Below, piece after piece: positions 36,329 to 47,558 of a stretch of 64,000 nt of DNA. Both the position numbers and the translations under genes were made by a program. Location of the stretch: NCBI GenBank assembly GCA_022495005.1, contig JAGYXB010000200.1:186001-250000 (forward strand). Direction: 5' to 3'. The notes under the pieces were generated by a model, which saw nothing but the letters and a program-made list of their open reading frames with translations, was not told where the DNA came from and ran no database searches. Position 1 is the first letter of the stretch, and the number at the start of each line of letters is the position of its first letter. This stretch comes from Rhyacophila brunnea (taxonomy: Eukaryota > Arthropoda > Insecta > Trichoptera > Rhyacophilidae).

Positions 36329-38105
36329 CAGGGTCCAGACTCTAGAACAATTTGGCGCCGCCACCTGGACAAAACTGACTTGGCGACGCCGTATAGACGC
36401 CAGATCAACTGAACAATTTTTTAGCTGGATGATGCAAACTTTGGGCAATAAAGATTAATGGTAACCTCATATAAAAATATATTGACAAATTGTCATGGTA
36501 ATTATAAACATAGGTACAATATAAACTTTAAATTCAATAGTTTTTATAGAAAATAAGACGTACCTAGTTGAAACGAGAGAAAACGATGCAATAGGGTTCA
36601 TGTAAGAGCAGTCGGAAATAGTATCAGTTACAATAATAATTAAATTAACACTATATAATTTTTACGCACTGTAATTGTTCCACTAAAGTGCTTTATATTA
36701 TACCACATGGTAATATTATTACATTTTTATACTATTTTCAATAGTATGTTTTATATTCGAACAAGTTGAAAAAATTAATATCCAAGGCAATAGTGAAGTT
36801 AATGTCAAGCTATTCCTGTCCAAACTGAAGACACACGCAAGCTTCCTGTGTAGTGAGAGCAATCAAGATTCAGAGCACAATCTTTAATAGTGTCTCCGGA
36901 AAAAGAGGCTTTTTGGAATCGTGCAGAACCGGGCAATTTCGTGTAATCGGGCATTTAGATCTGGTTTCGTCGCCCAACCAATTAAAATTCTTCAAAGATC
37001 TTGCGCTTGCCTTTTTAATTCACTGTTGATACTCATTTTATCGTATTATTATTGTATTCTAATAATTGAGATAGTTTTTATGTGATAGAATTCTGTTATA
37101 CAATTTTATTAACGTATATTTTGGTTATTATCACATTATCAAAATCAGATAATGTATGTCTACATAATAATACAGTTATACGCATCATAAAAAAATATTT
37201 TATGTTTTTAATATAATTATAAAATTTATTATAGTTCTAGATATGGCTCTTAGGAATGCTTACATACTGCAATCTGCAATGTAGAATATATTTTTATTTA
37301 GCTACGTATTTTTTTCGACTTATGCGAGGTATAAATAAGAACTCTGCCATTATGGGAAGTGTTAATCTGTGTGTCCCTGATATCTATCTTAGAAATAGAG
37401 AGCATCAGTTGTTTATTCTCCCAAGGTGCAGAACCAACCTGCTACTGGTAATACTACTTGGGACGGCGATAACTATGTTCAATCCAATTTCTTCGGGTGT
37501 TAATATATTCCACTTGCGTAAGGTGAGTTTAGGTAGACGCTATTTTATAAATTCTTAAAACAGAGTCTCCTTAGCAAACTCGGTGTACTTCTTTGAACTT
37601 CTATATATGTATAATTGTATTTTCACTGATTTTGTATGTTTATTTATGTTCTCTTTTTATATTTTCATTTTAATCGCTTTTATTACCTTTTTCCCCTTCT
37701 TTATATGTAATGTTTCATGTCATGTTGTGAACGTCTTGAACTTATAATTTGTAATGTCCACAATATGTTCAAAAATAAATTGGATACATAAACTGAGTAT
37801 AAATATTGTCCAGTGAAAGCATAATATTATCATTATCGTCGAAATAATGGTTGAGTATTAAAGAAGTTAGTCGTCAATTATATGACATATAGTACTATCA
37901 CGATTTGATGTATATTATTACTAAACTATATTATATAAAGCACCCAATAATACTGCGCCGCGTCAATATTTTCTAGTTTCAGTAGATACTCGATAATAAT
38001 ATGTTGGTTTTTTGATATTTGAATATGTTGCCAATATGTTACCGTCCAGATGGCGTCGCCAAGTCAACGGCGTCCAGATGGCGGCGTCAAATATTCTCAT
38101 CCCTA
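36329..38105. mobile_element. GC-rich-armed hAT-like element with nested retroposon
   Basis: The left arm CAGGGTCCAGACTCTAG...GCGCCGCCACCTGGAC...TGACTTGGCGACGCC is matched, inverted, by a right arm starting TAGGG and containing GACGCCGCCATCTGGACG and TGACTTGGCGACGCC. The two arms agree over about 75 bases at roughly four in five positions. The hexamer GGTAGG directly abuts both ends, a probable target duplication. The interior includes the jockey-like fragment at 37235-37790, which must have inserted later. Related ends occur at 39079-39490. Confidence 0.65.
37235..37790 (+). pseudogene. Jockey-like retrotransposon J, 3' end, copy 2
   Basis: A 100-codon frame (37256-37558) contains YLRNREHQLF, LPRCRTNL and GVNIFHL, the usual C-terminal segment of jockey-clade reverse-transcriptase proteins (LF..PRCRTN, A..LFN.I, D.DIF). 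The last codons are shifted out of frame compared with copy 3, where the end reads TLFYKFLK and stops. A 3' untranslated part of about 230 bases follows. All polymerase motifs are missing: a 5'-truncated, decaying copy inside the inverted-repeat element at 36329-38105. Confidence 0.75.
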
Positions 38106-39078
38106 GGTAGGTAACGGTGTCAATTGTTTATATCACTGTCGCGCATGGAATTTACTTAAGTTTAATAGTTTAAACAAGATTATAAATCAGAATTACCGTT
38201 CATGGAATACGACGTGTCATTGTATTATTCAGTTTTAATGTAAATAAGTGATTTGAGCGAATGTAATATAATATATTATTAAAAGAAAATTTCGCGGTAT
38301 TAATTTAACTTTACAAGAAAAGCATTGAAAAGTTTAATAGTAGTATATAAACAATATACTTTAAATAAAACGTGTAGTGTAAAAAATATATTTGACATTA
38401 CGTACGTTTTAGCATACCGATACTGACAGTGATAACAAATGTTATATTTGGTTTTATACTCATTGAATAAGCCATTTCTAAATGAGTATAGGTTCTGTAA
38501 TACATCCGACACGTTGTGTGAATAAGGATTAAGAACAGTTACACGGTGACAGCCTAAAAATCTTATACAATAACATAATCAAATTCGTATATAAGTCCAA
38601 AATTCACAAGATAGGTGGATGCCTGGTCATTATTTTGAAAGATCGTGGAAGAGATTAATAAATATAAAGAATGTATTCAAAATTCAGATCATTTTTATTT
38701 CAGCTTAAAAACACCGTCTTAAAATTTAGTAGGAAATAAAATATTGTCATTAAATTTTCTGTAGACTTTTACGATAACTAAAAAACATAACGAGCACTAA
38801 AATATTTTGATTTTACACGACCCATGTTTTTATTATACAATATAATTGAAAATAAATACAAATAATACGTAAAGAGATGAATAAAATTCGAATTGATTTC
38901 TTTATTCATCTAATAAATATGATTTTATTCGCAAAAGGATTTTATAGAAAATTTAGTAATCTATCACCGTAAATATATGAACGTGAAACTGAAAATAACG
39001 TTCATCTAAACGCACCCTCACGTAAGTGGAATATATCAAAATCGTCGATTTTCTTTGAAAGATCACGGATAAACTGGT
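38106..39078. other. AT-rich unique DNA, nothing recognised
   Basis: No repeat, RNA gene or convincing frame is seen. A 15-bp palindrome AAAATCGTCGATTTT lies near 39040. Confidence 0.45.
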
Positions 39079-39490
39079 CAGGGAATGAGACAACTCTGCA
39101 CCATGACAATTAGGCGCCGCACTGTCGAACGAAATAAATAGAAGTTCATTACGATTTTATACAGAAAGTAGACGAAGAATTTTAATCAGTTTCTATCTAC
39201 GACTTAGTAGTTTTAATTCATTTTGCTCTTAACATAATGATTTCTATTGCGAATTAAGAATTATCATGCCTGACGCATTATATAAAAATAAAATAGCTTT
39301 ATTCTCGCCGGAACTTAAACATATGCACAACGTTTGAATTATTAAACTCTCACCGAGTATTAAATAATAATATTAAATATGTATTTAAAAGTAGGTAGGT
39401 ACCTATTATTCACGAACGTCTATTTATTTTCGAATTTCATTTGATTGCGTGGCGCCCAGTTGTCCTGGCGCTGAATCGTTCTAGACCCAT
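39079..39490. mobile_element. Probable inverted-repeat relative of the 36.3-kb element
   Basis: The left side CAGGGAATGAGAC...CATGACAATTAGGCGCCGC resembles, inverted, the right side GGGTCTAGAACGATTC...CAGGACAACTGGGCGCC. Spacing of the GCGCC words and the GGGTC(T)AGA start tie it to the element at 36329. Arms are diverged and I see no clean target duplication, so the limits are approximate. Confidence 0.5.
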
Positions 39491-40482
39491 AGGTCAATAC
39501 AGTTCTCATTTACACCGCGTATTATTCGAAAAAAATACGTAGCCCGATAATAATAATTTGTAGATATCTTCTATCGTTTAAACTATAGTATGTAAGCATA
39601 CCTGAGAGGAAATCAGTCGGATAAAGCCACGCATAGTATTCATACAGCTTCCAGTAAAGAGTCTGTACAAATTTATTATTAAAACAACGTGTCTATCTAT
39701 ACTTACATAAACTATGCTAAGAATGACCACTCTTATGCATGCTGGTTTTTATTTAAAACACTCAAAAACATTAAGAATTAGTTCAAATTACTTGCCTTGA
39801 CCTGAATAAAGAACTGTTTCCGCTCATTTCGACCGGTGCAAAAGCTATTTTTGATTTTGTTGGAAGGAAAACACATTGGATGTACAGGAAGGAGAGCTTT
39901 TATGAAAATGGAAAAGTTGTAATAATGGTATAAGGTAAATTTTTTACCTACCGTCTCAATGATATCGGTACTGTAATACAGTATTTTTTACTTAATTTTA
40001 AATAATCAATTATAGCAAGTTTTTAATAAAATATACGTTATATTAGAAATTAGAAAGTTAGAAGTTCTTATGCCAATACATATTTTTGATCGTTGAATCG
40101 ATTTTTTTATACATTCAGAATTAAATAATATTTTATTACGTTCTTTCTAGAAAACACTATGAATCTATTAGTGAAGGTTTTAGATCAATAAACATATTTA
40201 CAAAAAAAATGTTTTTAGGAAGAACGTTGTATGGGGACCCAATACTTGGGATACCGGACTGCCGTCAAATTTGAATCGAATTTATTTTTACTGAATTTTC
40301 ACGCATGTACGAGTATTTGTGTTTACTCTAAAGGACATAATATATATTATAAACAATATATAATTAAATATACATAATACAGAGCCAAAGTGAATTAAAA
40401 AGATTAAAATAATACAATTTTTTTAAATGACTATTAAAATATACACAAATCTATAATGGAAATATTGTTTGAGAATTAGTAT
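39491..40482. other. AT-rich unique DNA, nothing recognised
   Basis: No gene or repeat is visible. Confidence 0.5.
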
Positions 40483-41052
40483 AATTGAGGCGTCTAATTC
40501 CAAAAAGCGATAAATCCACATTTGGTGAAAATCGAGAAAAAAACACTCACGTATTCTTTGTATAATTTTACACAATATTTATTGATCTATAAATTCCAAA
40601 ACGCGACATAACCCTACGTAAAAAAATATTTAAAGTCTCGATTTATTACAAAAAGCGCCAAGTCTGTGTTTCATATTATTTAAAGCTTGGTTGATTTTGC
40701 GCGTGTTTAAGTCAACCAATAAGGGATCGTTCAATATGTAAAAGGGCGTCTACCATGCTGTAGCATCTGGTAAACTCATGACAGTGCCACGGAAATATGT
40801 GCCTTATGCGGAATAAATTAAAAAGTGAGGTACAAGTAGCGCTACGTCCAATTTTATTTTGCCTATATTTATTACATTTAAGAATTAATCGGCTGAAACA
40901 AATTGCCATTTGGTTCTAATTTCAACATAAAATACAACGGAAAAAATAATCTCACGTTAAAACAAATAATTGAAGCTTGAAACATAAAAACGTTGTTTCC
41001 CGAAAATATTAAATTGTGGACTTGTCGCTTTTTGCAATTGGACGCCTCAATT
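40483..41052. mobile_element. Inverted-repeat element with 43-bp arms, 570 bp
   Basis: AATTGAGGCGTC starts the left arm and its reverse complement ends the right arm. The arms include CAAAAAGCGA and TCCACA and differ at only a few positions. GTAT lies directly outside both ends (40479-40482 and 41053-41056), a likely 4-bp target duplication. Degenerate versions of the arm core (CCAAAACGCGACATAA near 40597, ACAAAAAGCGCCAAGTC near 40649) sit inside as subterminal repeats. A minus-strand 65-codon frame is present, but no transposase motif is recognised. Confidence 0.72.
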
Positions 41053-41159
41053 GTATTAATAGTTTTGTAATACTTATTGGTCAAAACTTATATTTTTTTT
41101 AATATTAAGGTTTTTAACATACATCAATAAATTGGAACACCTTAGAAATGTATATGTTT

Positions 41160-41235
41160 CAAAACATATTTGTACTGAGCGGGAGTTGAACACGCATCCA
41201 TCTCATTCCTGGTAATATACCTTACCAATTGGGTA
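41160..41235 (-). repeat. Decayed tRNA-like sequence
   Basis: On the minus strand, ACCCAATTGGTAAGGT resembles a D arm and GTGTTCAACTCCCGC a T arm with a B-box-like TTCAACTCC. The T stem has a mismatch and no acceptor stem closes. Probably the head of an old SINE. Confidence 0.4.
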
Positions 41236-42112
41236 ACTAGTATAATATTAATTATTATTTTATTATATTTATACAATTTATTACAAAAAGATGCCCAGCT
41301 ACATAAGATACAAAGTCCCAGCTCAAAAATAATGAAAAACTTATCAATACACAAAAGCTTTGATGAAACTATGTTATTATTTTATTATCATGTCTTTGAC
41401 GACAGTCGATTTAGTAGCCACAGACAAATTCCAATGATTTCGGATTATTGCATGGCAAAATTTTAATATCATCAATACACAAAGTCAAACATTTTCTCAC
41501 ATCCAAAAATAATCATTTATTTATATTTTAGCTACATACTAATAATTATACACAAGACGATTCAGTCAGCGCCATCTGTGTTTCGTCTAATATCATGCGA
41601 GATAATCTCACACCATTACAGAGCGACCTCTAGACACGAGTATGTAAACACCGTCTATTCTAATTTCACCCGAGAATGTTCGAAAATAATTCAAACGAAC
41701 ATAATAATATTATCTTGTCAGATGAGGTGAGTTTCTTCTACCTCACTTTATAAAATAAAGCTTATTCTAAGGGCACCTGCCTATTAAATTAATCGTGTTT
41801 GATAGATATACTCTATAATCTCTGCAACGGTTTTACATTCACTTTTTGCTTGTTCCCCGTATATTAAAATAAACACTTGAAATACAGTACACAGGTACTG
41901 CTGTTCCCATACATTCTATTAAATTTTCGGAACTCAAAACACTCATCATGCAATATTCTTTCTACAAAAACGAACTTTTTTGTTAATGACATTATCGATC
42001 TGAAAAATTAATCAATAGATACAACATGGTCGGCTTATAATTGTTAAAAATACTTTTGTCAATCTACTTTTCAAAATAATGGAACTTGAATAATGCAGTA
42101 CGTGTCACGTGA
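41236..42112. other. Unique DNA, nothing recognised
   Basis: No feature beyond ordinary A/T-rich sequence. A slightly GC-richer patch lies at 41570-41660. Confidence 0.45.
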
Positions 42113-42500
42113 CGGGGATCTGCCGGGAGTAAGGAGGTCGGGGGCAAAGTCACATCATCATAATGCCAATTGGTAGGGCAATAACTCTGTTCAACCAAAT
42201 CGCTTCGGATGTTGATATATTCCATCTACGTGAGGATGAGTATAGGTGGACATTGTTTTATAAATTCTTAAAATAGGGTTCACTTATCTTCTTCATTTTC
42301 AATATGCTTCATTTTTTTTTATAAATTTGTAACTTCTACTTTTTTCATAATGTTTTTGTAATACTGCATATATTTATTTCTTCTTTACACTGTTTCTTTG
42401 TTTTTAAATATCATTTTGTGAACGTCTTAAATTTGTAATTTATAATGTTCACGGAATGTAAAAAAAAAAATTTGAATTTGAATTTATATTTGAATTTAAA
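42113..42500 (+). pseudogene. Jockey-like retrotransposon J, 3' end, copy 3
   Basis: From 42163 an uninterrupted frame reads MPIGRAITLFNQIASDVDIF, HLREDEY and TLFYKFLK, then TAG at 42274-42276. This is the best preserved terminal segment of family J and shows the true stop codon. The 3' untranslated part follows, ending in A's and a run of GAATTT units near 42470-42500 that looks like the retroposition tail. Everything upstream of the last 38 codons is missing. Confidence 0.75.
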
Positions 42501-42699
42501 GAAACGTTTTGTTTAATGATGTATTATTCACCATATTAAAACCTAAGATGTTCGTATACGCCTCTCCACAAAATTACATACTATATTTTATTTTCTTTCC
42601 TCGGTATTTTAGGTGTGCTGCAGGCTATTTTCCAAATAATATTATATACTTATAATGCTAATTATACAAGTAATAAAAATAATAAATACTTGATGGAAT

Positions 42700-42840
42700 T
42701 TGAATTTAAATTCTAATTGATTTAAGTTTTGTACTATTCTATTCGAGTCCATTTTTGCGACCGGGATTCACCTTTCTTTCAGGCACTATGCACACTCACC
42801 AATGATAAATGCACATTGAGTTAAATCGATTAGAATTTTA
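42700..42840 (-). repeat. Repeat family D, copy 3
   Basis: The minus strand reads AAAATTCTAATCGATTTAAC, ATTTATCATTGGTGAGTG, GTGCCTGAAAGAAAGGTGAA, CCCGG and AATAGTACAAAACTTAAAT, then ATTAGAATTT. TTCTAATCGATTTAA and TTAAATCAATTAGAA at the two ends are inverted repeats. About 140 bases long. Confidence 0.6.
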
Positions 42841-43173
42841 TTTATTATCAGTATTCGGAAAACTTTTTAGGTGTAGGTGATATGTACTTATTTCACAAAA
42901 ATCAAGACCGTCTAAAGACTTTTTTATGAAGGAAAAAGATATAGTGTGTACCTACACGTCCTACACCCTTAAAACGGCATATTATTTTAACCTACGAATA
43001 ATGTTAAAAATACTTATTAAGTATAATAGAATACAAACAAATCATAGAGTATGTATTAATTAAACATTAAAGATCTTATGACGTACGGTTCTTTTAAATA
43101 AAAAATGATATCATAATAATCCATTATTATTCACAATAATATACCGAAGTCTACAACGTTGTATACCTGGTTT

Positions 43174-43648
43174 CTCTAAGGTATGCTTACATACCGTAGT
43201 TTAAATGGCAGAATATATCTATATTTGGCCATGTATTTTTCCCGATGTATATGCGTTGTAAATGAAAGCTCTGCCATTTTCGTTGGTTGTATCAATCCGT
43301 GTATCTCTGATAACTATCTTAGAAATCGTGAGCATCAGTTGTTTAGTCTCCCGAGGTGCAGAATTAACCTGGAATTAGTGATGCCAATTTGGACACCAAC
43401 TCTGTTCAAAGAAATCGCTTGGGATGTTGATATATTCCCCCTACAAGAGGATGAGTAAGGTAGGGTTGTTTAATACATTCTTAAAATAGGGTCCATTTAG
43501 GTCATTTTGTGTACGTTTCTAATATTTATACCTATTACTTACTTACTAATACTTATAAATTTGTACCTTCTACTTTTTTAATAATATTTCTTTGTTTTTT
43601 TAAATACCATGTTATGAAAGTCTTATATTTATATTTTGTAAAGTGTAT
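43174..43648 (+). pseudogene. Jockey-like retrotransposon J, 3' end, copy 4
   Basis: A 91-codon frame (43183-43458) is collinear with copy 2: YLRNREHQLFSLPRCRINL, then DVDIFPLQEDE. It breaks before the genuine end seen in copy 3. The 3' untranslated part with CTTATATTTATATTTTGTAA follows. Same orientation as copies 1-3. Confidence 0.75.
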
Positions 43649-44107
43649 GTGTCATTGATGAGCAGTAAAATGAAAGAAAATGCGAGACATGATATCTTGA
43701 AATGATCAGGTAACTGATGAATCTCTTTGCAAAGTGGAATTGAATCGTAATTAAACACGTATTAGACAAGTTCATGAATTTCACAGAACAATGTCACGAG
43801 TATCACGATGATTTATACTGGCCACTGACAAAGCATTAAGTCATAGCGATTTTTTTAGTAGTAGAAAGACAAACGAATCCTTTTTTCTGAATAATTTTGT
43901 GCTTATTTTAGTAAGAGCGATGACCTGTGCAAATCATCGTTTGGAATATAACCAACAATGACATAATTATTCTGTGAATAATACAGGGTGAGTCAAAAAA
44001 ATCTGGTGATTATCATTAAATGTTTATTTCTCAACCATTATTTTTAAACTTAAGAAGTGATTGGCGAGGGATGCAACCCGTCAATCATTTTAGCTGTACA
44101 AAAAATA

Positions 44108-44350
44108 AATAATCTTCTTCTTCTTCCACCCTGCCACGACCCAATATTGGGGCATAGGGCAAGCACAAGTTCGCGCCACTTCCCTCGGTCCATCGTCAAC
44201 TTTTGCGCCTCTCGCCATGTCAGACCTGCAGCACGTAAGTCGCTCCTGTAGCACCGCTGCAGAGTGAGGGAGGACCGGCCATGGAACCCTTGAGGCTGTG
44301 CCACAAGGGTACGGTGTGTCGCACTCTTTGGCGGCATCCGATACGTGTCC
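44108..44350 (-). pseudogene. 3' end of a second non-LTR retrotransposon, GAA tail
   Basis: The minus-strand frame reads MPPKSATHRTLV, then SDLRAAGLTWREAQ, DRGKWRELVLALCP and a basic stretch encoded by the (GAA)n tail. SDL.AAGLTW..A..A.DR..WR.LV is a well-known non-LTR reverse-transcriptase C-terminus, and it differs from the remnant at 30.2 kb. The frame is open through this part, but the catalytic domain is missing. It abuts a partial SINE A copy. Confidence 0.78.
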
Positions 44351-44354
44351 CAGC

Positions 44355-44442
44355 GAAAAACAATATGTGTACTTATCAGACCCAGGATTCGAACCTGGGA
44401 CCTACGATGCTGTAGGCCGACGCTTTAGCCGCGCGCCCATCG
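44355..44442 (-). repeat. tRNA-derived SINE, family A, copy 4 (head only)
   Basis: The minus strand keeps the A box (GGCGCGCGGCTAAAGC), a perfect B box GGTTCGAATCC and the start of the body up to ACACATATTG, and then stops. Loss of the 3' part is unusual for a SINE insertion and suggests later deletion or replacement by the neighbouring retrotransposon piece. Confidence 0.75.
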
Positions 44443-44756
44443 TACTTATATCTGTATATATTAATACTTAAATAAAGTTTAATATGTATATGCCACTGTC
44501 GAGAATGAGAAATGACAAGAAATAGATATTGAGATTCTCGTATTGACATAATAATATATACCCACTCGTTACATCTGGCAGCCCGAGATTGTGAATAGTT
44601 TATCAGAATCTTTAACTTTAGTTTTAGACAGCCATTCCGAAGATGGGTTTATATCTCAAAATATTTGTCAACTCAAAAAACTCTTTGTTTCAAAACCATT
44701 AAAAAAAACGATATAATTAGTTTTACAAAATCGTCACATCTCTCTGGCTCACTCTG

Positions 44757-45065
44757 TATAAGCTAAATGATAATTTTAACACACCTTTGGAACTCAGCCA
44801 TTTACGCAGTACGATAGTCTTGAATCAGAAAAAGTGTGATACGGTCTGTTTGCACGTTTTTTCCGCGAAAGTTCTAGAAGAAGTTACCCACTCACTCTAT
44901 GACTATATCTGTGATGGAGATGAATGAATAAATCTGTTACATAATAAACACAAAAGTTCTATTACTGAAATAGTATTGTAGTCTTGATGAGTACAATCAA
45001 ACAGATTCTAGATGTGAATTCTAATGATATTCACAATGGTTATATCAATAAGAATGTGTAGGTAT
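44757..45065. other. Short unique spacer
   Basis: Nothing recognised. Confidence 0.45.
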
Positions 45066-45300
45066 CGACCCACATTGGCCGCGTGGCTTAAACGCCGGCC
45101 TATAGCTTCGTGGGTGCCAGGTTTGAATCCTGGTTCTGGCAAGCATACGTATTGTTTTGCAATTTGTGTATGAGTCAGAGTATGTACCTTATAGGTCGAG
45201 CAAGTGGCTGACATCCATTTCTCGTAAAAAAACAAAATCTGTTTGTACAAACCTCTACTCTGTGGAGGCCCATATATGATCTTATTGGATCGGACATGAT
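45066..45300 (+). repeat. tRNA-derived SINE, family A, copy 5
   Basis: Full-length: TTGGCCGCGTGGCTTAAACG, B box GTTTGAATCC (45121-45130), body GTCGAGCAAGTGGCTGACAT and tail GTGGAGGCCCATATATGA to CGGACATGA. Minus-strand frames here are incidental. Confidence 0.85.
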
Positions 45301-47332
45301 GGAGAGGTATCGTCTAAGATAGCATGGAGTAGGGTAGGGGGTTGAAAATGAAAGTCCCAAAGTAAGTTTAAAGATAAATGTAAAGAGAAAAGTAGAGATA
45401 AACTGCTTAACTGAGTGGTTTTTAAGCCTTTTGGTCACACGGCGCATTTTGTATATAAAGATTCGTTCACGACGTCGTTAAAAACATTTTTTTCCATGAA
45501 ATTTGTACATTCGGTACCTATTGTTTTTTAGTATTTTTTTATATTACTATATGATTCGGATATTCCATGTTTTTTTCATAATTTCAATAAATTAATGTGT
45601 GGTTTTTTTTGGATTTACCTTTTCTGTTTTTCAAATATTATTGATGCCTGAGAATCGATTGCGAAATTAATAAAGGACACACATTCATATAAATACCTAT
45701 TAATTAGATTTTGAAAAAAAAATGTAACGGACACAGTGCTTAAATAAAAGAGGCGAACGTTCACTGGAGCAAATACATTTGTTAATCTAATCGTGCATCA
45801 GCGTATTTAATTAAGATTGTTTGGAATTTATTATATTTTTTTTATTAACGCTCCTGAGACATTCCCAGTCATTAAAAATACTAATTCATCACACTAAACG
45901 TAGGCTCCTGTGATATTCCCGATTAAAACCATTAACTACACTGTCATAATATTTATTAGGCATTATAATGTTGTTGTTTTAATAAAAAAGAATGAAAGTA
46001 TGTAATATACCGACTATATAATATGATTTTGCACACTTACTAAAAGGCAATGGATAGTCACAACAAATCTCATTTTTTCAGTTGGTACGCTGTATGGCAA
46101 GCAGGTTGACTAGAAATAATAAAAAATACCGAGAGGTAACGTTAATAATATTTACTGCAGTGTGTTATACAACAAAATAAACACATCTTACCGGAAACTC
46201 ACGTATGAGCAAAAAATAAACCCGGCCCGCTTCAGATTCAAATCTCCTCGTCTGGGTGGGAAATTTTATTATTCAGTCAGGATGAAGGACGAGAGGGAAA
46301 GTCCTCACAAAGGGCGCGAGTAAAGTTATCGCGCGAGAAAAATATTCGCAGGGCCTTCTAAATAACCGCGATCGTGCTTGGAAAAGTCAATTTCGTGACG
46401 CCGAAGGGGACAATTGCCGAAACGTCAGAGTAGCTTTCAGATTGTAGGGATTGTCTGAAAGATTGTAATGCTAAGGAAACACCGAAAATGATTATATTAT
46501 GCTTTACTGACAATGGGTATTTTTCACTTTCACATTTTAGACATTGCTGCACTATTCATTACATCTACACGAACGAGACAAAATGTGTACTTAATTATTT
46601 TGGTTAGTATGTAATGTGGATTGATTTTAAAAAAAAAATAATATTATAAAAAATAAAAAAGTACCTAAGTACCATGTAAGAATATTATTGAATATTAATT
46701 GTTTAACTAATAACTTTTAAACACTGATATTATCATAGATATAATATCTCATTAGTTAACTCCATTAATTTCCAATACGTTACCATTGTTCCTAGAATTA
46801 ACGATTTTACAACTTTTGAGTGTAGTATTTTTATTGTTTATAAGTACTAGTGATCTATGATTAGGGTTTGATGATTTATTATAATATGCTTATCGAGTTT
46901 ATTATTATTAATAAGATAGGGGGTTTTTTACTATCAATTATATTTTTGAAGTTACACTTCTTTTGGCGCGTTTGGGAAAACAGATCAGAGTGTATTTTTG
47001 GCGTGTGACGAAGTTGCACACGCCGATGTAACACGTTAGGCGTGTGACGGAAGATGCGCGCGCCGATGCAATACATCATTTATTATTATAATTATATTCA
47101 TTTCGGTCTCAGGGGTATCGTTGAGTTGGTAAATAATTAAAAAAATATTTCAAAATTTGATTTTTTATTAATTCATAATGGGCACTTCTGAATCGATTAT
47201 AACCGCTGTATGACAAAGATTAGTTTTGGTCCAATACAATAATTAAATGACAATTATCATGTGCTACAATATGAGACGCAGATGAATCACATACGTTTTC
47301 ATCAACCTAATCCATTGTAATATTAATAGACT
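45301..47332. other. Unique DNA with GC-richer island
   Basis: Contains a family E fragment (listed). 46190-46470 is a GC-richer non-repetitive island ending in GCCGAAACGTCAG. Two imperfect copies of a GGCGTGTGACG word occur near 46960-47060. No gene is supported. Confidence 0.35.
45849..45938 (-). repeat. Repeat family E, copy 2
   Basis: The minus strand carries TTTTAATCGGGAATATCAC, CCTACGTTTAG and AATGACTGGGAATGTCTCA in the order of 13170-13252. Confidence 0.5.
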
Positions 47333-47558
47333 CAGTGGGTCTATTCTATACTTATCGACCGCTAAAGTGATAAATATTATCAAACTTAGGGTAGGTTTTT
47401 ATCAAAATATTAGCACTTATTGTAACAATTACAATAAAAACCAACTTATTGTAATTGTTACAATAAGTGCTAATACTTTGATACAAACCTACCCTTAGTT
47501 TGATACTATTTATTACTTTATCATTTTAGCGGCCGATAAGTATAGAATAGACCCACTG
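47333..47558. mobile_element. Fold-back element, 226 bp, copy 1
   Basis: Almost the whole unit is one inverted repeat: arms of over 100 bases starting CAGTGGGTCTATTCTATAC, with a loop of about 8 bases around 47437. The arms differ at a handful of sites plus one 9-bp gap. The inner part of each arm holds TAGGGTAGGTTT and TTAGCACTTATTGTAACAAT, shared with the fold-back at 61145-61401. TAGAC lies one base outside each end and may be a target duplication. It would form a long hairpin RNA if transcribed. Confidence 0.75.

Larger units (their letters stand above)
43984..44756. mobile_element. TA-flanked mariner-like element with nested insertions
   Basis: The left end CAGGGTGAGTCA and, inverted, the right end CAGAGTGAGCCA are each preceded by TA (43982-43983, 44757-44758), the target duplication of Tc1/mariner-type transposons. 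The ends match at 10 of 12 bases and more loosely further in. Nothing inside codes for a transposase. The interior has been invaded by a retrotransposon 3' end (44108-44350) and a SINE head (44355-44442). Confidence 0.6.

Noticed and set aside
41160..41235. Candidate tRNA gene on the minus strand
   Set aside because: T stem has a mismatch and the acceptor stem does not close; kept only as a tRNA-like relic.
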